64,000 nt of DNA from Baylisascaris procyonis (GCA_037389465.1 JAZARR010000123.1:1620501-1684500), one strand, 5' to 3'. Shown: positions 50,313 to 63,323, counted from the stretch's first letter. The notes: a model not told the origin generated them from the letters alone. Numbers and translations are program-made.

Positions 50313-53300
50313 AAAGTGAGTGTGTTATAAATTTGAATACTGTGAAAAGTGGATCCGTTTTAAGGAATAAGTTTTTGAATTGTGAATAATCACAACGATG
50401 TTTGAAATATTTGAGGAAAATTTGAAACACAGCAAAAATAGGCAACTCAATTAAAATTGCATACGTTTTTCGATTGATTCACTCATAATGAAGAAGCACT
50501 CAACAGTTGTTTTTTTTTTTTTCTTGACAGCTAACAAAACCTATTAACGAAAGTGGTTACCATTTCGAACTTATTGACAGCCGTTAACAAACGCACAAAT
50601 GACACAATGAACGTAAGCATTAACCGAATAAATATTAGTGCAACTTATTGACGATAAATTCATTTCGCATTAGTGTTCATACAAGGTGGAAGACTATGTT
50701 TAAAAGGCAATCTTTGATAAAAACATCTTTTATAAGAGATCTGTTTAAATAATCTCCCCAATTAAGAAATGAAATCATTATTGTTATGTTTTATCACTTA
50801 CTAGCAAATAATGAAATGCCTTTGCTTGAATAGAGAAAGTAGAGGAGTGATTGTTGTGCTAGGCCTTTCGATGCTTTCCCACTTAGTATGGATAAAAGAC
50901 TTTTGTTGACTGAAAATTAAGAAAGTAAATCGTTTCAGCCTTGCAGTTACAATTTTTTATTTGCTGCAAATATTTCCTAACAGGATTCCAACAAATGAAA
51001 CGGTTTTCCAAATGCGAAAACGGAAGAAAAAAATTCTTCAAAATGCAGAAAAAAATGGTAGTTTCAAAGGAAATAATTCGAGCAAGAATGGTCTTTCTAC
51101 GGTCATAAGTTCAAATTTCTGATCACTATTAAATTGAAAGTGCAAACAAAGTGAAGAAAGTGCATCGCTTCACCAGTGAAACAGAAATGCACGTGAAGAT
51201 GACATCGACAGTGGCGACTATGTTCCTAAATTGGCACATTTCAAATTTCATTTGTTCACTGAATTCGGTTAAAAATCCATGAATAGAGACAAGCAATTAG
51301 AATGTAGCTGTTATGAGCTAAGGCAGAAGAAAAGTATCCGTGCTTAGGAAATCATCCAGCACGATTTCAACCACTATGAACAATTTTGAAGCTACCACTC
51401 TTAACTGGCCTTAACTCGAATGTAGACGTAGCAAGATGGAAAGGAGGCGGAGAGGACGGAGCGGTAGGAGAGGGGGAGGGGGGGGAAACGATGGATCCAA
51501 CCCCCATATATTGGGCTGGTGCAAATTTCATATCGTTTTACCATACCTGGTTGTTGCTTCAACAATAAATATTAGATAATAACTTAGAATATCACAAACC
51601 AGCAATTAATATTTTCGTGTCTCGCTAGGTTTAGCGACCTCCTTCACGTATTATTTTTGTTATGAATTTTTGAAATATAAATTTTCGAAACGAATCAAAA
51701 CGACACGACTTTTGCGCCATTTCAAGAAGCTTTAAGCGCCAATAGACTGGTTTTTTCAATGTTATTTCATCGCCTTCGCAAATATCATCAAGAAGTATTC
51801 ATTTACCAAATTGCTGACTAAAAAGATGATGCAATGTGGTTCACTTTGTATCTCGAAAAAGAGTGCCGCTGCTATTTGTCGGCGGTAAAATACCCTCAAA
51901 AGGAGTTTATGCGTACGTAATTAATTGTTAATGACTCCAAACTTTTTTGTTAAAAAATTTTAATTTGCATTTATTCGTTTAGAAATTTTAGGTTTAGAAA
52001 TTGGCGAGTGGAAAAAAAATCGTTACGGCAAAACGACATTATTCCAAATTTTGTGGATTCTTTTCCTAATTGTTAGCCAATAAAAATTTCTTTTTTTAAA
52101 ACTTTACAATGTACGAATTGTCGTTTAATTTACTACTGAATATAAATGGCAACAAAATCCTCTATGACAGTGAATATTTCTATGGCCTAAAAATATGTTT
52201 CCGCTTCAAAATAAGTAATTTTGAATTAGAAAAATTGTAAAAAATTTTCCTAAGGTTTTCAAAATTAAACGAATTTATAAAGAAAAATGAGTGAATTTTG
52301 TTTAAGTGAATTTTAAGAGGAATTTTCACTTCAATGCTTTTATCAATTTCTTAATAGCGCTCTAACTTAGAAACTCAATAACGAATACTGAAAAAAAAAA
52401 GCATTAAATAAAAAATTTCATCGAAATCGATAAATGCATATATCTAACGGCAAACAACTCAGTAAAACAATTTTAATCATTAATGATGACAAACTTTTAA
52501 AACCTGAATATTACTCAAACGCCATTTTAAGAAAGAAGAAAAATTGGTGGTCATCAAAACCAGGGAGTTACTAAATACATCTAAAAAGGGGAGGGGAAGG
52601 GGTAGATGGTAAAGGGAGGGGGAGAGGGAGAGGAAGGGCAGGCGAGATCATGAGGTCATCCCATTTTTCAACCCAACCTTAAAGGTAACTTCTCGCCGTG
52701 TTGCATGTTCTGGTTGTGTTTGTGCAGGTAACATAGAGGTGTGATAGTGAAAGTGAGTGCGTCACTATTTTCACCAATGCAAATGATCAATGACCGTCAA
52801 TGAACGAATATAAGTTGTATTTATGCATACATATAGAAGATAAACATCATTTCTGTACGGTATTCATTCCAGGTCATCGCAAAACAATGTCCCCATTCGT
52901 TTCCCGATCACCTCCAATTTAGGCTCCCGTTTGCCTTAAGAAAGTATTTTCAGTGAGATAAACAGTAAACATTCAGGCAACAGCGTTCACTTAGCACTTA
53001 TATCGATTTATTCCACAAATCTAGAGCGCATTTTGGATTCGTTAAATTCGCTTTTTTGCTGGAATCGAAGAATGAAAATGGATATCTTTATATCGGATTT
53101 TTATAAGGAAAATTTTTAAAGATTAATTTCTTTTGAATGCTTTTCTGAATATCCCCAATTTCGCATACTTAGAAAGGAGTGCTAATTTCATAAATCATTC
53201 CGTTTTGCAAATTCAACTCACGTATCACTAAACTAGAATAAGATATGACGCGAGCAATTTATTCATCCTCTAACATATATATTCACGTTGATTTCTCATA

Positions 53301-53647
53301 TAAGACAACAGTGATAGTCATGTAAAAATAAAAGCTTAAAAAACTTCTGCACTTCGCAACGGGTGGAAGTTTTATTTTTCATCATCAGAATTATAAAGAA
53401 GAGTGGGACAAGTATGATAGAAAAGCTGTCACAATATGTATCTTTATAGCTTTACACCCACTTATATGATCAACTAATTTCATAGGTTATAAAGGCAGAA
53501 ATAAATTAGGCAGAAAAATGTCATCGTAATTTATGTAAATCATCAATCCCTATAAATTTTCTATAAAAGATGCGATTTTCTCTGATTGGAGCCAAGCGAA
53601 ATGTATCAAACTTTGAATATCTTCAAATGGCTAGAAATCCATTCGAT

Positions 53648-53680
53648 ATTGGTGGATCTTATTGGTGGATATTGGTGGAT
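53648..53680. repeat. ATTGGTGGAT, three copies
   Basis: The decamer ATTGGTGGAT occurs three times within 33 bp, the last two adjacent. Confidence 0.85.
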
Positions 53681-54627
53681 AGTGAAATCAAGTAAATCAG
53701 CTCATACTATATCACATTTACTAAATTGCACAAGCCTATTTGCACTCGCTGCCTAGTTAAAACTACACAGAAGATAGATCAACGAAACGAAATCGCATAC
53801 ACACATATATGATGTCACCATAATGCAATTTGCCAATAAAAATTTGCAAACGGGAAAAAACTTTTTTATGAAAGACATAGACAAGTAGCGCAAACCCGTC
53901 AAGTTACGAAATCATCGCTGCTCATATTTTCTTATTTATTGGCAATTCTTGAAACCGGTTGGTTTCATGAACATTATTACTAAAATGTATAGCCTATCAA
54001 CCTTCATTAGCACGCTTCCTCACTTCTATTTGAAATTGAAACAATATTGCCTCCCTCTTCCTCCTCCCTATCAATGTCTTGCTTTCTATCCACTCCCTTT
54101 ACCATCATGAAATTGCAGTTCTAGAAGGCCATTCGTAAGCATATAAGCTATCTAAACTCTCATTTTCTAAACTAATGAATCTTAATATTTATTCAGTAAT
54201 ATGGGATTGAATGTGCGCACATAAGCGGTAAGGGAAATACTGAATTATTCAAAAACCGGAAAAAAGTGATGCTTAAACAGTGATACAAGTAACGAACGTT
54301 TCCTCGCTCAATATTTGCATATAGCACATTAAAAATGTGACATTCTAACAGTAAATGAATAATTATTTCGATTCTGATTTGCTGAATTTCTATGGATTAT
54401 TGATTGATGAAGAGTGGTCATACGCCATTGATAATATGGCCAAAATCAAAGTTGATCCCCCCAGAATTATGGTATTGCATTAGCGAATCGAACTGTATCG
54501 ATCCACTTTCAAATCAGTCAATTTCAACGGATGATCAATAAAGCTCATATTGCTAATCCATAATGGGCAACGAAGCACTTTCGACAATGCACCGAAACGA
54601 CAGCGTATGTAACTCCCCGAAACATAA

Positions 54628-54628
54628 C

Positions 54629-54662
<34 letters not shown>
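54628..54662. repeat. (AC)n microsatellite
   Basis: An AC dinucleotide array of about 35 bp with one G interruption. Confidence 0.95.
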
Positions 54663-54665
<3 letters not shown>

Positions 54666-55425
54666 AAATACAATTAACTCTGTTCATTCAAATAGCCCTT
54701 ACTGACGTGCACACAGGGTGCATTGCTCGCATTTATCGTCTTTTAACAATAGACAATCGCCTCAAGAGGGATTTCCGCTTTGTATGCAATTTGACAAATA
54801 AATCCACAACAAAATAGTCAGCGATGAATTACTATGACAATCACCTCTCCTCACTCTATAGCTCTAAATTTTTAACAAAACATTCGAGAAATATACCTGA
54901 ATAACATGGATTTTGAATTGAAAATATGAACGAAGACCTATCAATATCTTATATTTTATGAGGATACAAAATACTCAACGATATTCTCAGTGCTTCATCG
55001 AAGTTGCAACATCGCTCGATGAGGTATTGATGAAACGAAAAATTTTGAATAAAATGGATGGTTGTTGACCAGTTCACAGAGAACGCTAGAATTGAAGGAC
55101 GGCAGAAGTGGAAATACCTATTGCCCATAACAATCCACTGAGAGATATTCTGCGGCAGTCGAAGTATTTTTGTTATAATCCCTTGGTTTTATGTGTTTGC
55201 ATGAGGAGATAAGGAACAGACTACTGCGATAAATATGATGGATTGTCTTCAATAAATAAACAAGAAGCGCCAAGTAAGTGTTGTTGACCATCATAAGGGC
55301 ATAGTTGGTTACTGACGCAGCCTAACAGACTCAAACATCACCTGCATTGCTTCAAACTACAGAGGCAAGAAGCGATACAGCCTCTACAGATGTTATTGAA
55401 AATATTTAGCGGCCAATTCTCAAGG

Positions 55426-55537
<112 letters not shown>

Positions 55538-56185
55538 TATATCATTTCAGTGAAATAAGCTAAACGAAAAGTTTTATTAAGTAAACTCTAAGAATTCTAT
55601 GACTGGTCGCGTAGGGGACGAATAGCATTATACGACTAAATGAATACCAGCAACCTTACACCAGCAACATAAATGAATACACTAAATGAATACTAGGGAC
55701 ACGCGAACTGATCACATTAACAAAAGATAGTGACCAAGAAATCACCAAACAGTAGATCATACGCTTGGTTAGTTTTACGCAATTATGATCTAATACTCAA
55801 TCCTTGGGTTTGTTTACATTTTCTTTTCGACTATGAATGGCGCCATGTGCAGTGTGTTAGTGCTTTTGAGTGTTAGTAATAAATTCCAAGTTTTTATGAT
55901 AGGTTTGTGTTAATTATATGATAGTGGATGATGGAATAGATTTATATCCTTATAGATAGGCTTATAGATAGTCGATACGTTGGCATGTGCTTTATGTATT
56001 CAACTCATACCTAAATGCTTCTTAATTTCGCAATATCCGTAGGCAAAGCGATTGATTGCTACTACTATTCGATAAACTTTTAACGCGTTCACTGAAAAAA
56101 GCGAATCCCACCAGTTGCAACCTTTGTTTTCAAAGGGCAAAGATATATTACAGGCGCACTTTGTACACACATATGCAAGCACATG

Positions 56186-56186
<1 letters not shown>

Positions 56187-56250
<64 letters not shown>

Positions 56251-56251
56251 C

Positions 56252-56299
<48 letters not shown>
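56187..56299. repeat. (TA)n microsatellite, interrupted
   Basis: About 113 bp of TA with sparse TG/CA interruptions, 650 bp from the previous array. The four poly-(Ile-Tyr) frames over it are repeat artefacts. Confidence 0.97.
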
Positions 56300-56302
<3 letters not shown>

Positions 56303-58196
56303 CTCAACGTAACAAATCATATACCCGAAAAGTTGCTGTTAAAACACAAAGTTCCATCTTTCTAATACAAGTAATCTTGTGAGTCTCTCAGTAAATTAAA
56401 TGCCTGAATAAGTACACCATAAATATCTATTCCATACAAATGAAAGCAATATTCCAATGATCTCTACTAAATACATTCACTGAAGCGATAAAAATAAGAC
56501 TATGGTGTGAGTATGTTGGTTTGAATGTTGTATGTTGCAAAAGTGTTGCAGCATCGTTGTTGTCCTCTACGAACGATCGCTAAAAGCGATAAGAAAAAGC
56601 ACTCTCATGGTGCACGTCATCACCGAAACATATTTGAACACCACAACCGATCCATCGACGCCAGATGCTTGTCAATAATTTACACCTGTGTCGATGATGT
56701 TCCATACATTCTTTCATCATTCATTTTACCGTAACGATCACTTATATACTGTGATGAACCGTAACGCTAAGAAATTTTAACATTTCCTCACACTGTCAAT
56801 AACACACATTTTCAAGGATAACATAACACGGTTTATGAATATAATGACATCGAAAAGTACCACCAACAATCATGATGAGCACTACTTTACGAAACTTCCT
56901 TTTTTTTTTTCAGAAATAAGAAATTAGTTAAAGCGAATATTTGAAATTCGCTATGAATCTCAAAGGAAACTTTTTATATTGCTGAAATCATCGGGAATTT
57001 CAGTGAAAGCAAATTTCGCCTAAACTCACTCAACTGTTCAAACTCTTTGAGTAAAAATTTCCCACAAGCAAGCCTAAATATGGCCTAATGGGCCGAAATC
57101 TTTTTTTGGACGCCACAATAATTTTTCAATAACGACTTAATAGTGATAGACGATAAATATTATAGGATGTAAAATGAGCCGTTGATAGATTGTACACTAG
57201 ATCCCCCACATATACGTTCTTTTCAAACGCTAACAAACTGAGTGTTGAATACACATTCAACGATATTTTTATATAGTATTCGCTTTTAATTTTTTTTCCT
57301 TCCTATGAAGTGATTCGATGAATGATAACGTAAAAAAATAGTGAAATATTTTTCTATTCTACATTAGAAGCAAGTATTTTCACATCATCATGGCAAGTGC
57401 TCTTGCGCATTCAACAAACACAGCAGCTCAGCGGTGTTAGAAGAATCATACATCTCGCATAGATGAGATAAAAATCAACAATTAAGATAGTATATTTAGA
57501 AAACTATAACATAAAATATAAAATTATAATATGTAACACAATATAAAAACATTAAAAAATAATTAACAACAATGAATTTTATTCGAAAAAAGATATTGCA
57601 AATAATTTTCAAGTTCTGAAAAAAAAAACATTGTTGATGAATTTAAAAAAAAAAGAAAAAATGTTCATTGTAAAAAAAACGAAACGAAACATTCACTATA
57701 ATAAATCATAAAAAGGATCAAGAACAGAATTCTGCACCTTTCATTGAATTTCTCCCTAATTCTTACATCATTTCAATCCCATAATAAGTGTGGAGCATAT
57801 ATTTGTGAATTACATATATTGAATTTTAACATGCTGCACTAATTTAAGCGCCTTATTCATATATATCAGAATAGTAATAAATCTAATACTATAAATAATT
57901 ATACGATTGAATTTCTTGCAAAATTATAGGAAAATAACTCTCGAGAAGAAGAAAAAACGGCGATAATCAAGAAGAAAATGAAAACGATTTTAAGTAATTT
58001 GAGGTGCTCAATATCAAATATTTAGAACTACTAATAACTAAATAGCTCAGTTAATTTTTAATGTAATGATTATTCAATAAAAAGATTAAAAAAAAGAAAT
58101 GCAGCCTAAACTTGTTATATGAAACGTCGACTCTCAAATATCTATTTGCCTAGTTTTATCGGCGTAAAAATTCTACGCGCATTAATGATATCCACT

Positions 58197-58425
58197 AATG
58201 TGCATTATTATACGATCACGTTTCGAATTTCAATAAGACAATAAAAGTGAAAGGTGACCACCTGTGGTGCGTGCATAAAAGCTATGACCACGAAGTATAT
58301 CCGCCTGTCGTGACATTCGGCGACGGTTTCATCGTTTCAAATATTTCCTTTGATCTGGGAATTCTTGAAAAGTATTCTTTAAAAAACTCACTAACAAAGC
58401 TATCACCGAATGCGGCTACGGGTTG
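58197..58425 (+). CDS. open frame without ATG, not recognised
   Basis: A plus-strand frame runs without a stop for about 75 codons and includes KVKGDHLWCVHKSYDHEVYP, then FGDGFIVSNISFDLGILEKY. The composition is protein-like and the stretch is G+C-richer than its surroundings. It has no good start codon and no clear flanking splice site. It overlaps a minus-strand exon candidate at 58392-58426, so at most one of the two is likely right. It could be a remnant of an old gene. Confidence 0.15.
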
Positions 58426-58426
58426 A
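58392..58426 (-). CDS. possible small internal exon
   Basis: The donor TTTGTTA|GTGAGTTTTTT on the minus strand is near consensus, and GTGTCGCATAG|T is a usable acceptor. The 35-nt exon reads QPVAAFGDSFV with one base at each end. It is small and supported mainly by its splice sites and G+C content. Confidence 0.28.
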
Positions 58427-58814
58427 CTATGCGACACCATTTGGAAAGCATGTGAGAAAATTTTTTATATGTCATGAAGTTAGTTAATTAAGCTTAAATA
58501 GCTTAAATAAACAACTACCACCTCTTTATGGCGTTCGGCTCTCGAGAAATTATTCATTCATTTGAATAATTGTGTCACTTGAGTTTCATCTAAGTTCACG
58601 TTGAGTAGCTCCGAAAAGCAAATTCATCCTTTAGCATTTCAATCGCAACAATAGCGATCGAATTCTCGAACCGCGGTGCGCTATTGCCACATGTCTGGTA
58701 ATACTATTCCTGCACTGTCATAAAACGATGGCTCACAGTAGCACAGGGAAATGTAGAAGGATGTTTTACTGCAAAGCCCTTCCATATGTAAAAGACTAAT
58801 ACACACTGGTCAGC

Positions 58815-59213
58815 GTGCTTGCAAGGTTGGACCTCTTCTGCAGCAACCTTACAAGATATAAGACTACAACGTACCTACAGATGCGGCATCTTTTTGCGCT
58901 GCTTCAACAAGCAGTAAGCAAAGCAACCGTCTGTTCGGAACAGTTCGAAAGAGGCCTATTGGTTGTCTGCAAAACACCTCAGCTCAACGTGTTCAGCAGA
59001 AACGATGAACTTGTAAAAGAAATCGAGCAGAAACAGGCAAGCATCCGGCAGCCGATTGATCATGCAGCTAGTGTAATAGCGATGACAGCAAATGTGAATA
59101 CTTGTAGAGGAACGATCAGACACGTTAAACATGACATTAATGTTGTTGCACAAAATCGTACCGATACGAGAAATCAATCAATCAATCAATCGATCGATCG
59201 ATCGATTAATTAA
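58815..59213 (+). CDS. hypothetical open frame, helical, not recognised
   Basis: This is one of the longest frames in the window (132 codons) and, unlike most, is not A+T-driven. It reads QMRHLFALLQQAVSKATVCS, then DELVKEIEQKQASIRQPI, then DHAASVIAMTANV, before running into a CAAT/CGAT simple repeat that supplies its last 12 or so residues. The middle is a plausible amphipathic helix. An acceptor-like CCTCTTCTGCAG precedes part of it. It may be a coding remnant on the strand opposite the giant gene, or chance in a G+C-richer patch; the minus strand is also open here. Confidence 0.25.
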   Translation: MLARLDLFCSNLTRYKTTTYLQMRHLFALLQQAVSKATVCSEQFERGLLVVCKTPQLNVFSRNDELVKEIEQKQASIRQPIDHAASVIAMTANVNTCRGTIRHVKHDINVVAQNRTDTRNQSINQSIDRSIN

Positions 59214-59221
59214 TCAATCAA
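59172..59221. repeat. (AATC)n-(GATC)n compound repeat
   Basis: Tandem ATCA/ATCG tetranucleotides change from AATC to GATC to TAAT units. The repeat extends the overlapping plus-strand frame with an artificial Asn-Gln-Ser-Ile tail. Confidence 0.95.
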
Positions 59222-59463
59222 TAAAACAATCATTTCACCTTTATAATAAAAATCAAAACTCTAGTATATAGTAATTCCTATGCAATCCAAATAATGCAAT
59301 AGTCCGTAAATTTCAATTATTTAAATACTTTTTTTATTACTGAAAAGACAGTTTAGTAATTCAAAAAGTTAAAAAGACGTCATTTTCGTCTTTTCTATTT
59401 CATAAAAAAAACAAAAAATACTAAGAATTCGTCTGATATGAGTTGAAAGGGAGAGTGTTGCAC

Positions 59464-59525
59464 TTAATGCCTCATTAACGCATTTTAAAAGCAATGCAAT
59501 ATTTTCGGCAAATAGTGGATTGATG
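59464..59525 (-). CDS. possible internal exon, helical segment
   Basis: The acceptor GACTCAATATCAG|C (minus strand) supplies the third base of the codon left by the exon at 61735-61784 (AG + C). The frame reads INPLFAENIALLLKCVNEAL and ends GCATTAA|GTGCAAC, a mediocre donor, leaving one base. The leucine-rich helix resembles the other rod exons. The frame stays open beyond the donor, so the 3' end is uncertain. Confidence 0.38.
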
Positions 59526-61734
59526 CTGATATTGAGTCGTCATAAAATTCCATCAGCAATCAATTGACATTTTATGCACATTTCACTCGTTAAATTCAAA
59601 TATTTCAATTCCATTTAGCGAATTTTAATCGATTCAGCGCAGTGTGCAACCACCAAAAATGATTCAGCATAAATTTGAAGCGAGAGATGTGCACCAACTA
59701 AGTCTATTCGCAGTAGTCACTTTTACATTCTGCAAACCTATCAGCCAATTTCATAAGTCATCGACACATAATAAAAGGTATATAAAGCAATATTCCAATT
59801 TATTAATTAGCATGGGTCACATACATCAACCTGTAAAAGATTCGTGTCTGCTGTAATCTAATCGGTGTAAATGAAGAATTGACTACAGTGAAAAACACAT
59901 AAGGTGTTCTACTTTCAGAGAGAATGTCTATTGCGATGAAGATTAAAGCCAGCGAATATCATAGCTTCGTGTACAGCGTTTGAAATCTTCGTCCCTCCGG
60001 AGTTGAAGCTTCCGGAAGGATGAATGGACGGAGAGACAAACGACGGACACACAGACAAGCACACACACAAACACATACAAAACATGTGCAGAAAAACAAC
60101 ACTGCTATGATGCGCTATGGAACGTTTGCAGGAAAACGCATTAAAAAGGTTTATTATGTCAGCAGCCTAGTTTTATTCACCATTTCAAATTTTTCACCTA
60201 TAATTCACATTTGTTCACAATTTTGAAGTCAGTTATAGATAGCTGAAGATGCTCACGCGTTTTTTACACTGATTAAATTTTTATTTTCTATCAATAAACG
60301 AATTTTTTGCAGAAAATTTATAGAAGCGGTCCGCTTTTTGTTGGTAACCCGCGAAAGTGATTAGTCAGGTGATGGGGATGTAAAAAGCGCATATTGTGTG
60401 AGTGCTGCCGGTGCGCTTATTTTCTTATTCTTCATCAAATAATCCACTCGTAATATCGGTATTTATTCCATATGCCAACATAAAGTGCCCTGAGAACTAA
60501 CTATCAGCCGATTCACCGTCGAAAATGAAAAATTTTATAACGGGATTAGTAACTCAACAAAAAATAAGCCAATGTCCAATATTGTCCAATAAACAGTAAT
60601 TAACTGTGGTATAGTATCTGCCTAGCTTTAAAAATCCGACGACGAATAAAATTGCTAATCACCTTAGAATTTTAAAAATTACAAACAACTGGTCCATGTG
60701 ACAAAAAACGGTTAGAAATATACCAATAGGATGTCCTTATATGTGCAAATAAATTCTTAATTATGCAAATGTGCAAAAAGACGTCTTTAATTATGCAAAT
60801 GTATAAAAATTCAAAAAGGCTAGTGCTCATTTTTTGCGATCTTCGATGTGAAAACTTCAATTCAAAGGTGCGAAAATTGGTTGCACATATCACAACTTTG
60901 TCTTTTCGATATTGCTTACTATTTTATAAAGAAATCTAACGAATATTTATAAACCAAATGAAAGTGTTACATTATAAGGCGACAACGGAGGCATTGTATT
61001 CTATCAATTTTTGACTATTTAAACGAGTGCTTAAAAACGTTCTCGATTTAAATTCCCTCATTGAGGGTAAGTTATATTAAAAAACGATTTGTATTTGATG
61101 TAATTTTCTATCGTCATGATATTTCAAAGTGATTTTTTTCACTTAAATCGTCATTATTAAACAAGTTGAATAGTTTTTACTCAAAAAAAATGCAACAACC
61201 CTGAATAGCGACTTCATTTAATCTTTATGTACTTCAAAGCATATACTGCGAATACCATTGTGTAGCAAATTCAAACTAATGCCACAAAATACGCATCTAT
61301 ATTGGGATTCTATTTTTAGAAAGCGAAAAAATATGATTATTTTTTTAAAGGAAATTAAAGGAAATTACTTCTCAATTTTATGCAAATTTCCATTTGCTAT
61401 GAATAAATGAATCGAAGAATCCTCTTTCAATTTCGTCACCTGATGCATATTTTTATGAACAAATAAAATAAATAAATATAAGAAAAGAATTTCATAGTTC
61501 TTATTAATTTTTTTCAATATCAGCATGCAAATAAAGAGCAACAAAAAAGAGCAACAAAAAATCGGTTAGCTGCGATACGCAGAAACACATTTGCTAGGGA
61601 AGAGTGCCGCTAAATTAGAAGTGAATGAGTAAAGGCACGCAGAGGGAAAGAGATGAATGTTGAGAGGCGCCAAACAAGACAAAAATGGCGCGCAATGATC
61701 GACAAACCCACGCTACGCTAACAAAGAACCGTAC
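59526..61734 (-). other. presumed intron, no gene seen
   Basis: Short chance-like frames and a 29-bp duplication only. The frame at 59644-59856 (plus, 70 codons) is unrecognised. Confidence 0.4.
60753..60810. repeat. 29-bp tandem duplication containing ATGCAAAT
   Basis: TCTTAATTATGCAAATGT is repeated as TCTTTAATTATGCAAATGT 30 bp later. Each copy holds the octamer ATGCAAAT, a known POU-factor binding consensus, but no function can be claimed from the sequence. Confidence 0.7.
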
Positions 61735-61784
61735 CTAACAGTGACGGTGCGTTGCACCTCGATGCACATCTCCCATTGGAACGG
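61735..61784 (-). CDS. internal exon, rod-domain segment
   Basis: The minus strand reads TTCTTGCACATCAG|CCG... and ends ACTGTTAG|GTACGG. The only protein-like frame is PFQWEMCIEVQRTVTV plus two bases. It starts in phase 0, as required by the preceding exon candidate at 63194-63323. It is well over half G+C in an A+T-rich region, with a tryptophan in a helical context. The donor (GTACG) resembles that of the exon at 362-429. Confidence 0.5.
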
Positions 61785-62555
61785 CTGATGTGCAAGAATA
61801 TTTTTCAGGGGAATAGAGAGGGCTGAGGTGAGCATAAGCAATGAAATGGGGAAAGGAACCGAAATTGAGGGGATAAGATGGGTAACGGGTAAGCAGGACA
61901 GGGAGGGGGGTTGGGGTGAAAGGCAAGAAAGCTTGCAGAAACTTTCGAAGACGAGCTTCATTTAGAGTTAATTTACGGCGATACGAATATCGATGATAAA
62001 ATGCGAACGGAATTGGTCTATTGTCTTAATTTGAAAGCAAACTTTTATACAGACTTAGAATAAACACCAACAAATTAACATATGAGGAAAATTTTGTTGA
62101 AGTAAACTTCAAAACGATACGACTGCAAATGATGGATTTCCATAATTCAATTAAATAAACTTATATTTAGACAACAATCTTGGTTTTTTTTTTTTTGGAC
62201 GTTATGCAATGTGTTTTCGTTTAGTAGCACTTTAGGGCATACGCAGACTGTACTTCCTATTTGCAGTTTTAGTTTGCTATACGCTTGCAAAGGCGCAATG
62301 AACGAATGAAAAATTTTGCCGCTGAATCTTCAGTTTGTTTTTACTTCGTTATTAATTAACCGTTAAATGATTCAATAAATGTGTTCAGTGATGAATGATA
62401 TATAAGGCACTCTAGAGAGCGTATATCTGCAATCCTTTTCCGTCCAAATGGAAGAACATGCCTTCGATATATTTGCAGAAAATATCAATACTACGGGTTT
62501 AAAAACTATGAGGAAAAACGCTAAAGACGAGGAAAGCGCAAAGGTGCAGATTTGC

Positions 62556-62597
62556 AATAAATAAATAAATAAAATAAATAAAATAAAATAAAATAAA
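62556..62597. repeat. (AAATA)/(AAAT)n repeat
   Basis: A 42-bp compound array of AAAT and AAAAT units. Confidence 0.95.
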
Positions 62598-63027
62598 AAA
62601 TTTTGGTAGATAGGTTATTCGGCCATTTCTTCCTCAAAAAACGAAAAGTAGGGTTATGCGAAGATTTTAGTCTTTAGGTAGCCGTGCAAAAATTTCATTA
62701 GTGACCACTACAATGAGCTTGAACTTAATAATATACGATTTAAAATTGCAATGTTTGCAGTGATTCAAATAGAAAATTGCAACAAAATTACAACAGAAAT
62801 TTAATCGGTAGAAGAAAACTTTGCGAGTTAACGTTACGCCATATGCAATGCAATGCGAAAATTCGGATATTTTTATCGATTTGTTACCTTCGAGAATGAC
62901 ACTCGAAAATGAATGCAATCGATTCGAATGACTAACTACATTTGTCATCGCCGATATATTCGACGATCAAAATGGAGTGAAAAAATCTGAATGCGAACTT
63001 TTGTTATCTAATCGTTTGGCTACTCAA

Positions 63028-63048
63028 TTCTGGCCAGCGTGGCCAGAA
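63028..63048. repeat. perfect short palindrome
   Basis: TTCTGGCCA-GCG-TGGCCAGAA: 9-bp perfect arms and a 3-base centre, G+C-rich in an A+T-rich region. It could be a dimeric protein-binding site or a small hairpin. Confidence 0.7.
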
Positions 63049-63193
63049 CTTAGCAGCCATAGTCAAATATATTTATTCTTAGCATTGATCAACAAATTAT
63101 TCGACTACCATCAAGCGAGTATCAATTCGATGAGATGAGAAATGCGCTAATGAAATTCGTGAACTCTCTATGATGTATGCAAATGTTTTTTAC

Positions 63194-63323
63194 AGCCTCT
63201 CGGATGACCTCCAGCGATGCCAAGTCAATCGAAGAGCTATAGTGCTTTCCAGAGAAATGCCGAACAATTGAAATTCCGCAATTTAACTTCAAAAATTCAG
63301 AGTATTCGATCGTTGCATAAGTT
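63194..63323 (-). CDS. internal exon candidate, 43 codons
   Basis: The acceptor CTTGTGTTAG|A (minus strand) adds one base to the two left by the exon at 63743-63795. The frame reads TYATIEYSEFLKLNCGISIV, then RHFSGKHYSSSIDLASLE, then VIREA, ending at GAGGCT|GTAAAA in phase 0. That is the phase needed by the exon at 61735-61784. The last part (SIDLASLEVIREA) is a clear helix. The plus strand also has an open frame after TTTTTTACAG here, so strand choice rests on phase agreement. Confidence 0.42.

Larger units (their letters stand above)
61785..63193 (-). other. presumed intron
   Basis: A+T-rich, with an (AAAT)n repeat and a G+C-rich palindrome. The minus frames at 62372-62557 and 62667-62948 are unrecognised and have no splice support. 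Confidence 0.4.

Noticed and set aside
56056..56365. Four overlapping frames encoding Ile-Tyr repeats
   Set aside because: They are translations of the (TA)n array in both directions and not proteins.
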